From NCBI GenBank assembly GCA_017465085.1, contig JAFTWW010000021.1, forward strand, positions 1 through 64,000: 64,000 bases of DNA, in the 5' to 3' direction. Each line of letters opens with the position of its first letter. Positions within the stretch are counted from its first letter, which is position 1. Source of the DNA: Clostridia bacterium (GTDB lineage Bacteria > Bacillota > Clostridia > Oscillospirales > Acutalibacteraceae). Position numbers and translations under genes: made by a program. Of this stretch, positions 32,439 through 42,404 are shown one piece after another. The notes beneath the pieces were generated by a model, which made no database searches, had not been told where the DNA came from, and worked only from the letters and a program-made list of their open reading frames with translations.

Positions 32439-33739
32439 TGAAAAAAATTACTGTTATCGGCGCAGGTCTTGCGGGTTGCGAAGCTGCTAACACTATTGCA
32501 AACCGCGGATACAAGGTGGATTTAATCGAAATGAAGCCTGTCAAAAAATCACCCGCGCACCGCAGCGATAATTTTGCCGAGCTTGTTTGCTCAAATTCCC
32601 TTAAGGCTTCGAGAATAGATTCGGCGGCAGGTCTTTTGAAGGAAGAAATGCGGCGCCTTGGCTCCGTTTGTCTTGAAGCGGCAGATAAATCCTCTGTTGC
32701 GGCAGGGGGAGCGCTTGCAGTTGATAGAGATGTTTTTTCGGAGTATATAACAGATAAAATCAAAAGCAATCCCAATATAACGGTAATAAGCAAGGTTGTA
32801 GAGGAGTTGCCAACCGATTCTGTTACCGTTGTCGCCTCAGGTCCCTTAACCGATGGGGCGCTTGCCGAGAGCATTAAGAAAATCTGCAACGAGGAGCATT
32901 TAAGCTTCTTCGATGCGGCCGCCCCCGTAGTAGAGGCTGCAAGTATTGATTTTTCAAAGGCGTTCATTGCCTCCCGTTATGATGATAACGGCGGGGATTA
33001 TATTAACTGCCCTATGAACAAGGAAGAATATCTTAACTTTTATAATGAGCTTATAAATGCCGAGGGCGCCTTGGTGCACGGCTTTGATAAGCCTCTTACG
33101 GCTTATGAGGGTTGTATGCCCGTTGAGGTATTAGCCAAAAGGGGAGAGGATTCCATCCGTTTCGGCCCCTTAAAGCCCGTGGGGCTTAGGGACCCGCGAA
33201 CAGGTCACAGACCTTGGGCTGTAGTTCAGCTTCGCAAGGAAAATGCGGGGGGAACTATGTATAATATGGTGGGCTTTCAAACTAATCTTAAGTTTGGTGA
33301 GCAAAAGAGAGTTTTCTCTATGATACCTGGCCTTGAGAATGCCGAGTTTGTCCGCTACGGAGTTATGCACCGTAATACCTTTATAAATTCTCCAAAGCTA
33401 CTAAACCGTGATTTATCCTTAAAGAAAAATGATAATATTTTCTTTGCGGGTCAGATCTCGGGTGTTGAAGGATATATGGAATCTGCGGCATCGGGTATAG
33501 TTGCAGGCATCAATGCGGTTAATAAACTTGAGAATAAAAGCCCCATTATTTTGCCCGAATTTTCAATGATTGGCGCGTTGCTTAACTATATTTGCGATGA
33601 AACGGTGGTCGATTTTCAGCCTATGGGCGCCAATTTCGGTGTGTTACCGCCTCTTAGCGAGCATATTAGGGACAAGCGTGAGCGTTACGGCGCTTTATCT
33701 GCCCGTTCGCTTAGTTGGTTTGATAAAAATATAAGATAA
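32438..33739 (+). CDS. trmFO: Folate-dependent tRNA (uracil-54) C5-methyltransferase TrmFO
   Basis: 433 residues. FAD-binding [14 protein letters not shown] at the N-terminus; VDLIEMKP and [11 protein letters not shown] with the catalytic cysteine region; [12 protein letters not shown] and the C-terminal [16 protein letters not shown] block. It makes ribothymidine at tRNA position 54 from methylene-tetrahydrofolate and FADH2, in place of the SAM-dependent TrmA. The topA-trmFO order is typical of Bacillota. Confidence 0.96.
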   Translation: MKKITVIGAGLAGCEAANTIANRGYKVDLIEMKPVKKSPAHRSDNFAELVCSNSLKASRIDSAAGLLKEEMRRLGSVCLEAADKSSVAAGGALAVDRDVFSEYITDKIKSNPNITVISKVVEELPTDSVTVVASGPLTDGALAESIKKICNEEHLSFFDAAAPVVEAASIDFSKAFIASRYDDNGGDYINCPMNKEEYLNFYNELINAEGALVHGFDKPLTAYEGCMPVEVLAKRGEDSIRFGPLKPVGLRDPRTGHRPWAVVQLRKENAGGTMYNMVGFQTNLKFGEQKRVFSMIPGLENAEFVRYGVMHRNTFINSPKLLNRDLSLKKNDNIFFAGQISGVEGYMESAASGIVAGINAVNKLENKSPIILPEFSMIGALLNYICDETVVDFQPMGANFGVLPPLSEHIRDKRERYGALSARSLSWFDKNIR

Positions 33740-33752
33740 TGTGAGGTATTTT

Positions 33753-34739
33753 ATGAGAATAGTAGTAGATGCTTTTGGCGGAGATAATGCGCCCGAACAG
33801 ATTGTTATCGGCGCCGCATTAGCCTCCTTTGAACATCAGGTAGATATAACCCTTACAGGTAATAAAGAGATTATCGAAAAGGTTATTAAGGATAATAATA
33901 TGTCCTTTTACGGCGACCTTAAGATTGTACATACCGAAGATGTTATTTCAATGCACGATGACCCCACAACCATATTGAAGGCGCATAGCGATTCTTCTAT
34001 GGGACTTGCCTTTAAGGAGCTTGTTGATGGTAACGCAGATGCCTTTGTTTCAGCAGGCTCAACGGGTGCAATAGTTGTTGGAGGAACACTTATCGTTAAG
34101 CGTATCAAGGGTGTTAAAAGACCCGCTATTGCTTCAACCCTGCCTTCACCTAACGGTCACTATATGCTTATGGATATGGGCGCCAATGCTGAGTGCAGAC
34201 CCGAAATGCTTAAGCAGTTCGGCGTAATGGCAAGCGTATATCTGCAGAATGTGTGCAATATCGAAAACCCAAAGGTTGGGCTTCTTAACATTGGTGTTGA
34301 GGATACCAAGGGCGATGAGCTGAGGCTTGAAGCCTATAAGCTTTTAAGCGAAACCGAGAACATTAACTTTATCGGTAATGTTGAGGCCCGCGATATGCCC
34401 AAGGGCGTGTGTGATGCTGTTATAACCGATGGCTTTACGGGTAACGTTGCCCTTAAAATTATCGAGGGTACCGCAAGCACCCTGTTTTCACTTATTAAAA
34501 AGGTTCTTTATAAATCACTGCCCAATAAGCTTGCGGCTCTTGTTATCAAGAAGGACCTTTACTCCCTTAAGAGTATGATGGATAGCTCCGAGGTTGGCGG
34601 CGCCCTTTTACTCGGTGTTTCTAAGCCTGTTGTTAAGGCTCACGGAAGCTCGGATGCTAAGGCAATAAAGAATGCTATCCGTCAGGCAAAAACCTTTGCC
34701 GAAACCGATGTTATCGGTAAAATTGCAGGTAATTTATAA
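33753..34739 (+). CDS. plsX: Phosphate acyltransferase PlsX
   Basis: 328 residues: MRIVVDAFGGDNAPEQIVIGA, then STGAIVVGG, LLNIGVEDTKGDELR and a C-terminal GGALLLGVSKPVVKAHGSS block, all PlsX hallmarks. It converts acyl-ACP to acyl-phosphate, used by PlsY (4881). The ATG 33753 follows GTGAGGT; a GTG at 33741 lies within that site. Normally fab genes and acpP sit between plsX and rnc; here rnc follows directly. Confidence 0.96.
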   Translation: MRIVVDAFGGDNAPEQIVIGAALASFEHQVDITLTGNKEIIEKVIKDNNMSFYGDLKIVHTEDVISMHDDPTTILKAHSDSSMGLAFKELVDGNADAFVSAGSTGAIVVGGTLIVKRIKGVKRPAIASTLPSPNGHYMLMDMGANAECRPEMLKQFGVMASVYLQNVCNIENPKVGLLNIGVEDTKGDELRLEAYKLLSETENINFIGNVEARDMPKGVCDAVITDGFTGNVALKIIEGTASTLFSLIKKVLYKSLPNKLAALVIKKDLYSLKSMMDSSEVGGALLLGVSKPVVKAHGSSDAKAIKNAIRQAKTFAETDVIGKIAGNL

Positions 34740-34754
34740 TAATCAGGAGTTAGT

Positions 34755-35432
34755 ATGATATCTCTGGAAAGTAGATTAGGTTACAATTTTAAGGATATAT
34801 CCCTTCTAAAAAATGCCCTTGTTCACACCTCTTATTCCAACGAGGTTAGAAGAGGCATAGCCTCTAACGAAAGGCTTGAATTTTTAGGCGATTCCATCCT
34901 TTCAATTATTGTTTCCGAGCATATTTATAATAAATTTCCGGGTATGCCCGAAGGCGAGCTTACAAGGCTTCGCGCCTCTCTCGTTTGTGAAAAGTCGCTT
35001 TGCGGTTTTGCAAGAGAATTAGATCTTGGCCACTTCCTTTATCTTGGTAAGGGCGAGGATAAGGGGGGCGGAAGGAATAGAGATTCTATCCTTGCCGATG
35101 CCTTTGAGGCGGTTATTGCCGCTATTTATCTTGATGGCGGAATGGCTGCGGCAAAGCCCTTTGTTATGAATTTTGTTTTAAGAGAAATTGATGAACATAT
35201 AGAGGATAATACCAAGGATTATAAAACCATTTTGCAGGAAATCATCCAACGCAATCCCGAGGAGAGCGTCACCTATATTTTAACGGGTGAAGAGGGCCCC
35301 GATCACGATAAGCGTTTTACCGTTGAGGTTCACCTTAACTCAAATGTTATCGGTGAGGGCTCGGGTAAAAGCAAAAAGCGTGCAGAACAGATGGCGGCAA
35401 AGCAGGCCCTTAGCCTTATGGGTGAGCTTTAA
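34755..35432 (+). CDS. rnc: Ribonuclease III
   Basis: 225 residues. RNase III domain with the signature ERLEFLGDSILS (catalytic E and D) and ADAFEAVIAAIYLDGG; double-stranded RNA binding domain from about residue 155 (DYKTILQEIIQ to KKRAEQMAAKQAL). It cuts double-stranded RNA, including rRNA precursors. SD CAGGAG. Its stop overlaps the next start (TAATG). Confidence 0.97.
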   Translation: MISLESRLGYNFKDISLLKNALVHTSYSNEVRRGIASNERLEFLGDSILSIIVSEHIYNKFPGMPEGELTRLRASLVCEKSLCGFARELDLGHFLYLGKGEDKGGGRNRDSILADAFEAVIAAIYLDGGMAAAKPFVMNFVLREIDEHIEDNTKDYKTILQEIIQRNPEESVTYILTGEEGPDHDKRFTVEVHLNSNVIGEGSGKSKKRAEQMAAKQALSLMGEL

Positions 35433-36424
35433 TGGAAAAACACGCAAACATTTCGGTTTTCGTGCCACATATAGGTTGCCCCAACAAATGCAGTTTCTGT
35501 AATCAGTGCTATATATCGGGTAAGGTTGATTCCCCAACACCTGCGGATGTTGATAATGCGGTTGCGGTGGCTATGGGCTCTAAAAGCTATAGCCCTGAGA
35601 ATACCGAAATTGCATTTTTCGGCGGTAGCTTTACCGCTATCGATAGGGAATATATGGTAAGTCTGCTGGAATCGGCCTCAAGGTATGTAAAGGAGGATAA
35701 GGTTTCGGGCATTCGTATATCTACCCGCCCCGATGCTATCAGCGAAGAAATCTTAACTCTGCTTAAAGGCTACGGCGTAACCGCAATTGAGCTTGGAGCT
35801 CAGAGCATGCGCGATAGTGTTCTTGAAATGAACAACAGAGGGCATAGCCGCGAGGATGTTGTTTGCGCATCAAGGCTTATTAAAAATTTCGGCTTTTCTT
35901 TAGGCCTTCAGATGATGACGGGGCTTTACGGCTCGGATAATAAAACCGATTTATATACCGCCAAGGAAATTTTGAGTCTTAATCCCGATACGGTGAGAAT
36001 ATACCCCACAATAGTTTTAAGGGATACGGATTTAGCCACCCTTTACAGTAAGGGGAAATATAAACCTCAAACTGTAGATGATGCGGCAGAGCTTTGCTCA
36101 AAAATATTGCAGATGTTTGAAAATACCAATACTAAGGTTATCAGATTAGGTCTTCACTCAATAGAGGAGGAGTCCTATGTTGCAGGTCCATGGCATCCTG
36201 CATTTAGTGAAATATGTCAGTCAAAACTGTTTTTAGAAAGAGCTAAAAACAGCTTAAGTAAAAAAGGTAACTATACTATTTTCGTAAATAAATCTTCTGT
36301 TTCCAAAATGATTGGGCAGAACAGAGAGAATATAAAAAGATTAAAAGATTCAGGGTTTAACTGCAGGGTATTGGCAGATGAAACCCTTGGCAAAAACGAT
36401 ATGAGAGTTGAAGGTGAAAAGTAG
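35432..36424 (+). CDS. Elp3-like radical SAM protein without GNAT domain
   Basis: 330 residues. ISVFVPHIGCPNKCSFCNQC gives the CxxxCxxC iron-sulfur triad (about C15, C19, C22). FFGGSFTAIDREYM and ISTRPDAIS, then IELGAQSM and GLQMMTGLYGSD, match the Elp3/oxygen-independent radical SAM group. True Elp3 adds a C-terminal acetyltransferase domain; here only about 100 residues follow the barrel, with a NKSSVSKMIGQNRENIKRLK stretch resembling a KH-like RNA contact. Members lie between rnc and smc in many Clostridia; a tRNA-modification role is inferred, not proven. It overlaps both neighbours by one base. Confidence 0.87.
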   Translation: MEKHANISVFVPHIGCPNKCSFCNQCYISGKVDSPTPADVDNAVAVAMGSKSYSPENTEIAFFGGSFTAIDREYMVSLLESASRYVKEDKVSGIRISTRPDAISEEILTLLKGYGVTAIELGAQSMRDSVLEMNNRGHSREDVVCASRLIKNFGFSLGLQMMTGLYGSDNKTDLYTAKEILSLNPDTVRIYPTIVLRDTDLATLYSKGKYKPQTVDDAAELCSKILQMFENTNTKVIRLGLHSIEEESYVAGPWHPAFSEICQSKLFLERAKNSLSKKGNYTIFVNKSSVSKMIGQNRENIKRLKDSGFNCRVLADETLGKNDMRVEGEK

Positions 36425-39400
36425 TGCTTTTAAGTTCTATTCAGGTTCAGGGCTTCAAATCCTTTGCGGATAAAACCACCCTTAAGTTTGGTAAGGGTAT
36501 TACTGCGGTAGTAGGTCCTAACGGAAGCGGTAAAAGTAACATTGCCGATGCGGTAAGATGGGTTCTTGGCGAGCAATCCACCAAGAGTCTTCGCGGTCAG
36601 TCTATGGAGGATGTTATCTTTGGCGGTACCGATACCCGCCGCCCCCATGGCTTTTGCGAGGTTACCCTTAATATTGATAATACCGACCACTCCCTTAATT
36701 TTGATAATGATTTTGTATCTGTAACAAGAAGATATTACCGTTCCCACGAAAGCGAATATCTTATCAATAATGTTACTGTAAGACTTAAGGATGTTCACGA
36801 GCTGTTTATGGATACGGGTCTCGGTCGTGACGGTTATTCTATGATAGGTCAGGGCAAAATAGATAATATCATCAGCTCCAAATCCAACGAGCGCAGAGAT
36901 ATTTTTGAAGAGGCGTCAGGTATATCCAAATACCGTTACCGTAAGAGCGCCGCCGAATCAAAGCTTGCCGCCGCCGAGGATAATCTTCTTCGCCTTAAGG
37001 ATATTATGGATGAGCTTGAATCCCGCGTAGGCCCACTTGCAGAGCAGAGCAAAAAGGCGGAGAGATTTTTAGAGCTTGCCGCCGATAAAAAGCAGCTTGA
37101 AATAAGTCTTTGGATGCATACTCTCAATAATTCCAAGGATGCCCTTCGCGCGCAGGAAAGCAAAATTGCCGCCGCTCAGCTTCAGTATAGAGATATCGAA
37201 AACGCCTTAAGCGATTTTGATTTGAAGGCGGAGGAAAACTCCCGCGAGTTTGCAAGGATTACAGAGGATATCGAAAATCAGCGTAATATGATTGCAAGCT
37301 CTAACGAGGAAATCGTTAAGCTTAACGGTAATATTTCGGTTATAAATAACGATATTTCCCATAATAATGAGTCGGTAGAGCGTCTTAAAAACGAAATCAC
37401 TCAGCTCGATAGCACCGATAGCGCGGCCAAGGAAGAAATTGCCTTAAAGCGCCGCCTTGCAGAAGAAAAAACTGCGGCTGTAAAAGAGATTAAGGAAAAT
37501 CTATCAACCCTTGAAAACGAGCTTTCAACCTTGCTTAGCGATAGTGAGAGCATATCTCGGCAGATTGAGGAGCTTGTAATCGAGCTTAACCGTCTTACCG
37601 CCGAAGCTTCCGATTGCAAGGTGCTTATGATGACCTCTAAAACCTCGGTTGATGAGATAAATTCCCGCGGTAGCATCGTTGAGCAGTTAATTGCGCAGAA
37701 CGAGGCTGAAAAGGAGTCCATCGATAAAGAGCTTAAGGAAACAAACGAGCTCTTTAGCTCTGTTGAAGAGAATATAACCTCTTATACTAACTCTATAAAG
37801 GGCTATGAGCTTCGTCTTGCAAACCGCAAGGAAGCCGTGGAGTCTCTTACCCAAAGGGCAAACGAGTTAAATCTTGATATCGAGGCTAAAAAACGCCGCG
37901 TTCAGATTCTTCGGGACCTTGAAAAGAATATGGAGGGCTTTTCTCACGCCGCAAAGTCGGTTATGGCAGAGGCGGAAAAGGGGACACTCCGCGGAGTATA
38001 CGGCCCCGTATCCAAGCTTATAAATGTTGATAAAAAGTATAGTGTTGCCATAGAAACTGCTCTCGGTAATGCTATTCAAAATATCATTGTTGAGAATGAG
38101 GCAAACGCCAAGGCGGCCATCAATTACCTAAAAACCAATAATGCAGGCAGAGCAACCTTTATGCCCGTTTCTTCTATGAAGGCAAGGCCCTTTAAGGAGG
38201 ATGGCGTGGATGGAGTTTATGGCTTTGTAGGAATCGCATCCGACCTTGTTAAGTGTGATAATAAGTACGGTGAAATTATCCGCTATCTTTTAGGGGGCAC
38301 CGTTGTAAGCGAGGATATTGATTCTGCCGTTAATATCGCTAAGAAATATAACTATCGCTTTAAGGTAGTATCGCTTGATGGTCAGGTAATCAACTCGGGC
38401 GGCTCTTTAACGGGCGGCTCCCTTGTTAAACACGCAGGTCTTCTTTCAAGAAGCGCAGATATTGAGAATATCAATGCCGATATCGTAAAGCTTTCTGAAA
38501 AAGAAGCATCTGTTAAAAAGGAGCTTGAGGAGGCAGTTCTCGCGCTTTCTCAGGTTGAGGCTGATATCACCGCTGTTAAGGCAGACCTTACCACAGCAAA
38601 TGAGGATAGAATCAGAACGATTGCCGAGCTTAAACGTCTTGAAGAGCTTTTGGCAAATAATACCGCTACCATAAACGACCTTGTTTCCGAAAAGGAAAAC
38701 GGGGAAGAGAAGATAGCCTCATTACAGAAGCAGTATGAGGAATCGGAGGCCAAAATCACTGCCATTGAAGAGAAAAAATCGGCTATTCAGGCTGATATTG
38801 ACCGTATGACAGGTGGCAGAGATAATATTGCAGAAAAGCGCGAGGAATTAGCCGATAAGATAACCGATGCCAAGATGAGAATAATCGAGGGCGAAAAGGA
38901 TGCTCAACTGCTTTTAACCAATGCAAGTGATCTTGAATCCGCTATCGGCAGTCGCGCCGAACGCGTTACCGCTATTGAATCCGAAATTGCGGCTATTATG
39001 TTCAAGAATGAGCAGTTAAATCAGGATATAGGCGCTACTCAGGATGAGATTGATAACTTAGGTCTTAAGATTGAGGAATGCAATAAAACCATTGCCGAGC
39101 TTATGGATAAGCGTAATGAAACCGAGAAAAACGGCGTTGCTCTTCGCGTTTCCGAAAGGGAGAGAACTACCGAGCGTGAGCGTATCGGCGGTGAAATTGC
39201 CCGTCTTAGCGAGCGTAAAGAGGTAATGGTAAAAGAGTATGATGATGTTATCCGTCAGCTCTATGATGAGTATCAGCTTACCAAGAGTGAGGCAGAGGAT
39301 ATTGCTGTTGAGATTGATAAGCCTGCCGAGGCTAAGAAAAATCTTGCTGAAATCAAGTCTAAAATCCGCGCTCTCGGTAATGTTAATGTTTCCGCTATTG

Positions 39401-40005
39401 AGGAATATAAAGAGGTTAAGGAACGTTATGACTTTATGAAGGAGCAGATTGATGACCTTAATCAATCAAGAGCGGAGCTTCATAAGCTTATCAATCAGTT
39501 AACCGCACAAATGCAGGAGCTTTTCGTTGTTGGTTTTAATAAAATCAATGAAAACTTCTCAAAAACCTTCCGCGATTTATTCGGCGGCGGCTCAGCCTGT
39601 CTTAAGCTTAGCGACCCCGAAAACATTTTAGAGAGCGGAATTGATATTGAAGCAAGGTTACCTGGTAAAAATGTACCCAGCCTTGATGGTCTTTCGGGTG
39701 GTGAAAAGGCTCTCGTTGCCCTTTCAATTTATTTCTCAATTATGCAGGTAAACGCGCCGCCCTTCTGTTTTCTTGATGAGGTTGATACCGCCCTTGACGA
39801 TATCAACGTTGATAGATTTGCAGACTATATGAAGCGAAGCGAGTTCCAGACTCAGTTCATCTGTGTTACTCACAGACGCGGTACTATGGAAGCCGCCGAT
39901 ATGCTTTATGGCGTTACTATGCAGGAAAAGGGCGTTACAAAGCTTTTGGAGCTCAATGTTTCGGAACTTGAAAAGAAACTTCTCGCCGATAGCCAAGGCG
40001 CATAA
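36424..40005 (+). CDS. smc: Chromosome segregation protein SMC
   Basis: 1193 residues. Walker A GPNGSGKSN at 31-39; long coiled coil (about 170-500); hinge domain about 515-665 (YGPVSKLINVDKKYS to GGSLTGGS); return coiled coil (about 670-1020); then ABC signature LSGGEKAL and Walker B FCFLDEVDTALDD near the C-terminus. SMC with ScpAB condenses and loops the chromosome from ParB sites. It begins at GTG 36424, overlapping the previous stop. ftsY follows, the usual smc-ftsY pairing. Confidence 0.97.
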   Translation: MLLSSIQVQGFKSFADKTTLKFGKGITAVVGPNGSGKSNIADAVRWVLGEQSTKSLRGQSMEDVIFGGTDTRRPHGFCEVTLNIDNTDHSLNFDNDFVSVTRRYYRSHESEYLINNVTVRLKDVHELFMDTGLGRDGYSMIGQGKIDNIISSKSNERRDIFEEASGISKYRYRKSAAESKLAAAEDNLLRLKDIMDELESRVGPLAEQSKKAERFLELAADKKQLEISLWMHTLNNSKDALRAQESKIAAAQLQYRDIENALSDFDLKAEENSREFARITEDIENQRNMIASSNEEIVKLNGNISVINNDISHNNESVERLKNEITQLDSTDSAAKEEIALKRRLAEEKTAAVKEIKENLSTLENELSTLLSDSESISRQIEELVIELNRLTAEASDCKVLMMTSKTSVDEINSRGSIVEQLIAQNEAEKESIDKELKETNELFSSVEENITSYTNSIKGYELRLANRKEAVESLTQRANELNLDIEAKKRRVQILRDLEKNMEGFSHAAKSVMAEAEKGTLRGVYGPVSKLINVDKKYSVAIETALGNAIQNIIVENEANAKAAINYLKTNNAGRATFMPVSSMKARPFKEDGVDGVYGFVGIASDLVKCDNKYGEIIRYLLGGTVVSEDIDSAVNIAKKYNYRFKVVSLDGQVINSGGSLTGGSLVKHAGLLSRSADIENINADIVKLSEKEASVKKELEEAVLALSQVEADITAVKADLTTANEDRIRTIAELKRLEELLANNTATINDLVSEKENGEEKIASLQKQYEESEAKITAIEEKKSAIQADIDRMTGGRDNIAEKREELADKITDAKMRIIEGEKDAQLLLTNASDLESAIGSRAERVTAIESEIAAIMFKNEQLNQDIGATQDEIDNLGLKIEECNKTIAELMDKRNETEKNGVALRVSERERTTERERIGGEIARLSERKEVMVKEYDDVIRQLYDEYQLTKSEAEDIAVEIDKPAEAKKNLAEIKSKIRALGNVNVSAIEEYKEVKERYDFMKEQIDDLNQSRAELHKLINQLTAQMQELFVVGFNKINENFSKTFRDLFGGGSACLKLSDPENILESGIDIEARLPGKNVPSLDGLSGGEKALVALSIYFSIMQVNAPPFCFLDEVDTALDDINVDRFADYMKRSEFQTQFICVTHRRGTMEAADMLYGVTMQEKGVTKLLELNVSELEKKLLADSQGA

Positions 40006-40023
40006 TTTGAATTTGGTGATTTA

Positions 40024-40938
40024 ATGGGTTTATTCAGTAAAATTAAAGCAGGTTTGCAGAAAACCAAGCAGTCTATTTCCGATAGTGTAACAAGCCTTAT
40101 AAACAGCTTCACTAAGATTGATGAAGAGCTTTTTGAAGAGCTTGAAGAGTTGCTTGTTATGTCGGATATCGGGGTTAAGACCTCTGTAGAGATATGTGAT
40201 GCCTTAAGGGCTAAAATCAAGGAAAAGGGCGTTACCGATCCTAAGGAAATCAAATTGATGATGAAGGATATCATTACTCAGATGTTAGGCGAGGATGATT
40301 GCTTGCATCTTGATACCAAGCCCTCCGTTATCCTTGTAATCGGTGTTAACGGCGTTGGCAAAACCACCTCTATCGGTAAGCTTGCCCATAATCTGAAGGC
40401 GCAGAATAAAAGCGTTATTTTAGGCGCCGCCGATACCTTCAGAGCCGCCGCTATCGATCAGTTAGGTATCTGGGCTGATAGAGCGGGAGTTCCTATGGTA
40501 AGGAGTGTTGAGGGCACAGACCCCGCCTCCGTTGTTTTTGATACCATTACCTCTGCTAAAGCAAAAGGCGCCGATGTTATCATCTGCGATACTGCAGGCA
40601 GGCTCCATAATAAGAAAAACTTAATGGATGAGCTTGCAAAAATAAACAGAGTTATTAAAAGGGAGCTGCCCGAATCAAGCGTGGAAACCCTTTTAGTGCT
40701 TGATGCTGCTACGGGACAGAACGCGGTAAATCAGGCAAGAGAGTTTAAGAATGTTACCGATATAACGGGTATTGTTCTTACTAAGCTTGATGGAACGGCA
40801 AAGGGCGGAATAGTTGTGGCAATTCACAATGAGCTTTCCATCCCCGTTAAATATATCGGCGTGGGCGAGGGTATTGATGATTTACAGCCCTTTAATGCTT
40901 TGGAGTTTGCCGATGGAATATTCGATTCTGAGGAATAA
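40024..40938 (+). CDS. ftsY: Signal recognition particle receptor FtsY
   Basis: 304 residues. The N-domain helical bundle (1-90) is followed by the SRP GTPase G-domain: GVNGVGKTTSIGKLA, DTFRAAAIDQL, DTAGR and TKLDGTAKGG. There is no long acidic A-domain, as usual for Gram-positive FtsY. It docks ribosome-SRP complexes at the membrane. Confidence 0.97.
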   Translation: MGLFSKIKAGLQKTKQSISDSVTSLINSFTKIDEELFEELEELLVMSDIGVKTSVEICDALRAKIKEKGVTDPKEIKLMMKDIITQMLGEDDCLHLDTKPSVILVIGVNGVGKTTSIGKLAHNLKAQNKSVILGAADTFRAAAIDQLGIWADRAGVPMVRSVEGTDPASVVFDTITSAKAKGADVIICDTAGRLHNKKNLMDELAKINRVIKRELPESSVETLLVLDAATGQNAVNQAREFKNVTDITGIVLTKLDGTAKGGIVVAIHNELSIPVKYIGVGEGIDDLQPFNALEFADGIFDSEE

Positions 40939-40941
40939 TAT

Positions 40942-41529
40942 ATGAAAATTTTTATAGCCACTAAAAATCAGAAAAAATTAAGGGAACTTGAGCGTATTCT
41001 TATTCCCTTGGGCTTTGAGGTGCTAAGCCAGAAGAATTATACCGAAGAGTTTCCCGATGTAGAAGAGAACGGCACCACCTTCGAAGAAAACGCCTTAACA
41101 AAGGCAAGGGCGGGACTTAAAAATACAGGGCTCATATCGGTTGCCGATGATTCAGGCATCTGTGTCGATTACTTAGGCGGAGCTCCCGGCATATATTCTG
41201 CCCGCTATGCAGGTGAGCACGGGGATGATGAATCCAACAACGATAAGCTCTTATCGGAGCTTAGCGGTGTACCCGAGGAAGGGAGAACGGGGAGATATGT
41301 TGCGGCAATCGCCTGCGTTTTCCCCGATGGCAGAGAGTTTACCGTAAGGGGCGAATGTGAAGGCAAAATCGCATTTGAGAGAAACGGTACGCAGGGCTTC
41401 GGATACGACCCCTTGTTTATAAGTGAGCTTGGTTGCTTTGGAGTGCTTTCCGATGAACAAAAGGATAGTATAAGCCATCGCGGTAAGGCGCTTAGATTAT
41501 TCAAAGAAAGATTGAAAGAGGAAATATAA
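40942..41529 (+). CDS. rdgB: XTP/dITP diphosphatase (HAM1/RdgB)
   Basis: 195 residues. Starts KIFIATKNQKKLREL (SxNxxK-type loop), VADDSGICVDYLGGAPGIYSARYAG and FGYDPLF signatures, SHRGKAL near the end. It hydrolyses inosine/xanthosine triphosphates to keep them out of DNA and RNA. It is in the same run as ftsY and yhbY; its stop overlaps yhbY by one base. Confidence 0.95.
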   Translation: MKIFIATKNQKKLRELERILIPLGFEVLSQKNYTEEFPDVEENGTTFEENALTKARAGLKNTGLISVADDSGICVDYLGGAPGIYSARYAGEHGDDESNNDKLLSELSGVPEEGRTGRYVAAIACVFPDGREFTVRGECEGKIAFERNGTQGFGYDPLFISELGCFGVLSDEQKDSISHRGKALRLFKERLKEEI

Positions 41530-41822
41530 TGTTAAACAGTAGGCAAAGAGCGCAGCTAAGAGGTATGGCTAACTCTTATGAAACAATTTTTCAGGTAGGT
41601 AAGGGCGGCATCAACGAGCAGCTTATTAAGCAGGTTGATGAGGCGTTGGAGGCAAGGGAGCTTATTAAACTTCGCACTCTTGAAAATTCACCCGAAACCT
41701 CAAGAACTGCCGCCGACGAAATAGCCGAGAAGGTTGGCGCAGATGTTGTTCAGGTTATCGGCTCAAGATTTATTCTTTATAGAGAAAGCAAGGATAATAA
41801 AACTATAAAATTGGTGAAATAA
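41529..41822 (+). CDS. yhbY: CRM-domain RNA-binding protein YhbY
   Basis: 97 residues: LNSRQRAQLRGMAN, then VGKGGINEQLIKQVDEALEARELIKL, the GxxG-type RNA loop of the YhbY/CRM fold, ending VQVIGSRFILYRES. It is thought to bind pre-50S particles. It overlaps rdgB, and nadD starts on the next base. Confidence 0.94.
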   Translation: MLNSRQRAQLRGMANSYETIFQVGKGGINEQLIKQVDEALEARELIKLRTLENSPETSRTAADEIAEKVGADVVQVIGSRFILYRESKDNKTIKLVK

Positions 41823-42404
41823 ATGTCTAAAATTGCTGTTTTTGGCGGTACCTTTAACCCCTTCCATATAGGGCATTATGAGATACTGAAAAGCCTATGC
41901 AATCAGGCCTTTTTGGATAGGGTTTTTGTTTTACCCGATAAAATTCCTCCCCATAAGGTTTGTGATTATTTAGCAAGGGATGAGCACAGAATAGAAATGT
42001 GCCGTATTATGTGCGAGGATTTTAGTAAGGCAGAGCTTTGCCTTATTGATTTTGAGCGAGAGGGCAAGAGCTACACGGTAGATACCATAGCCCTGCTCAA
42101 AGAAAAATATCCCGATGATGAGTTCTATTTCGTTATTGGCGGGGATATGCTTTCCTCCCTTGATACCTGGTATAAATTCGATGAGCTCAAGGCCAAAACG
42201 GGCTTTATTGCTTTTGCGAGAAAAACAGTCGCGGGATTTGAAAATGATCTTCAAAAATATAAAAGGCTCGGTGTGAGTATTATACCGATTTATGATGAAA
42301 TCACCGAGGTTTCCTCAACGGAACTCAGATGCAAGCTAAAAAGGCAATTATTACCGGATAAGATATACGATTATATAGTAAATAAAGGAATTTATAATGT
42401 GTAA
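41823..42404 (+). CDS. nadD: Nicotinate-nucleotide adenylyltransferase
   Basis: 193 residues. FGGTFNPFHIGHYEI holds the HIGH-like nucleotidyl-transfer motif; VLPDKIPPHK, FVIGGDML and EVSSTELR (the ISST-type motif) complete the NadD family signature. It adenylates nicotinate mononucleotide in NAD synthesis. It overlaps yqeK by 8 bases. Confidence 0.95.
   Translation: MSKIAVFGGTFNPFHIGHYEILKSLCNQAFLDRVFVLPDKIPPHKVCDYLARDEHRIEMCRIMCEDFSKAELCLIDFEREGKSYTVDTIALLKEKYPDDEFYFVIGGDMLSSLDTWYKFDELKAKTGFIAFARKTVAGFENDLQKYKRLGVSIIPIYDEITEVSSTELRCKLKRQLLPDKIYDYIVNKGIYNV

Noticed and set aside
36424..40005. Long minus-strand frames inside smc and other large genes
   Set aside because: They are complementary-frame shadows of strongly supported genes with clear family motifs.
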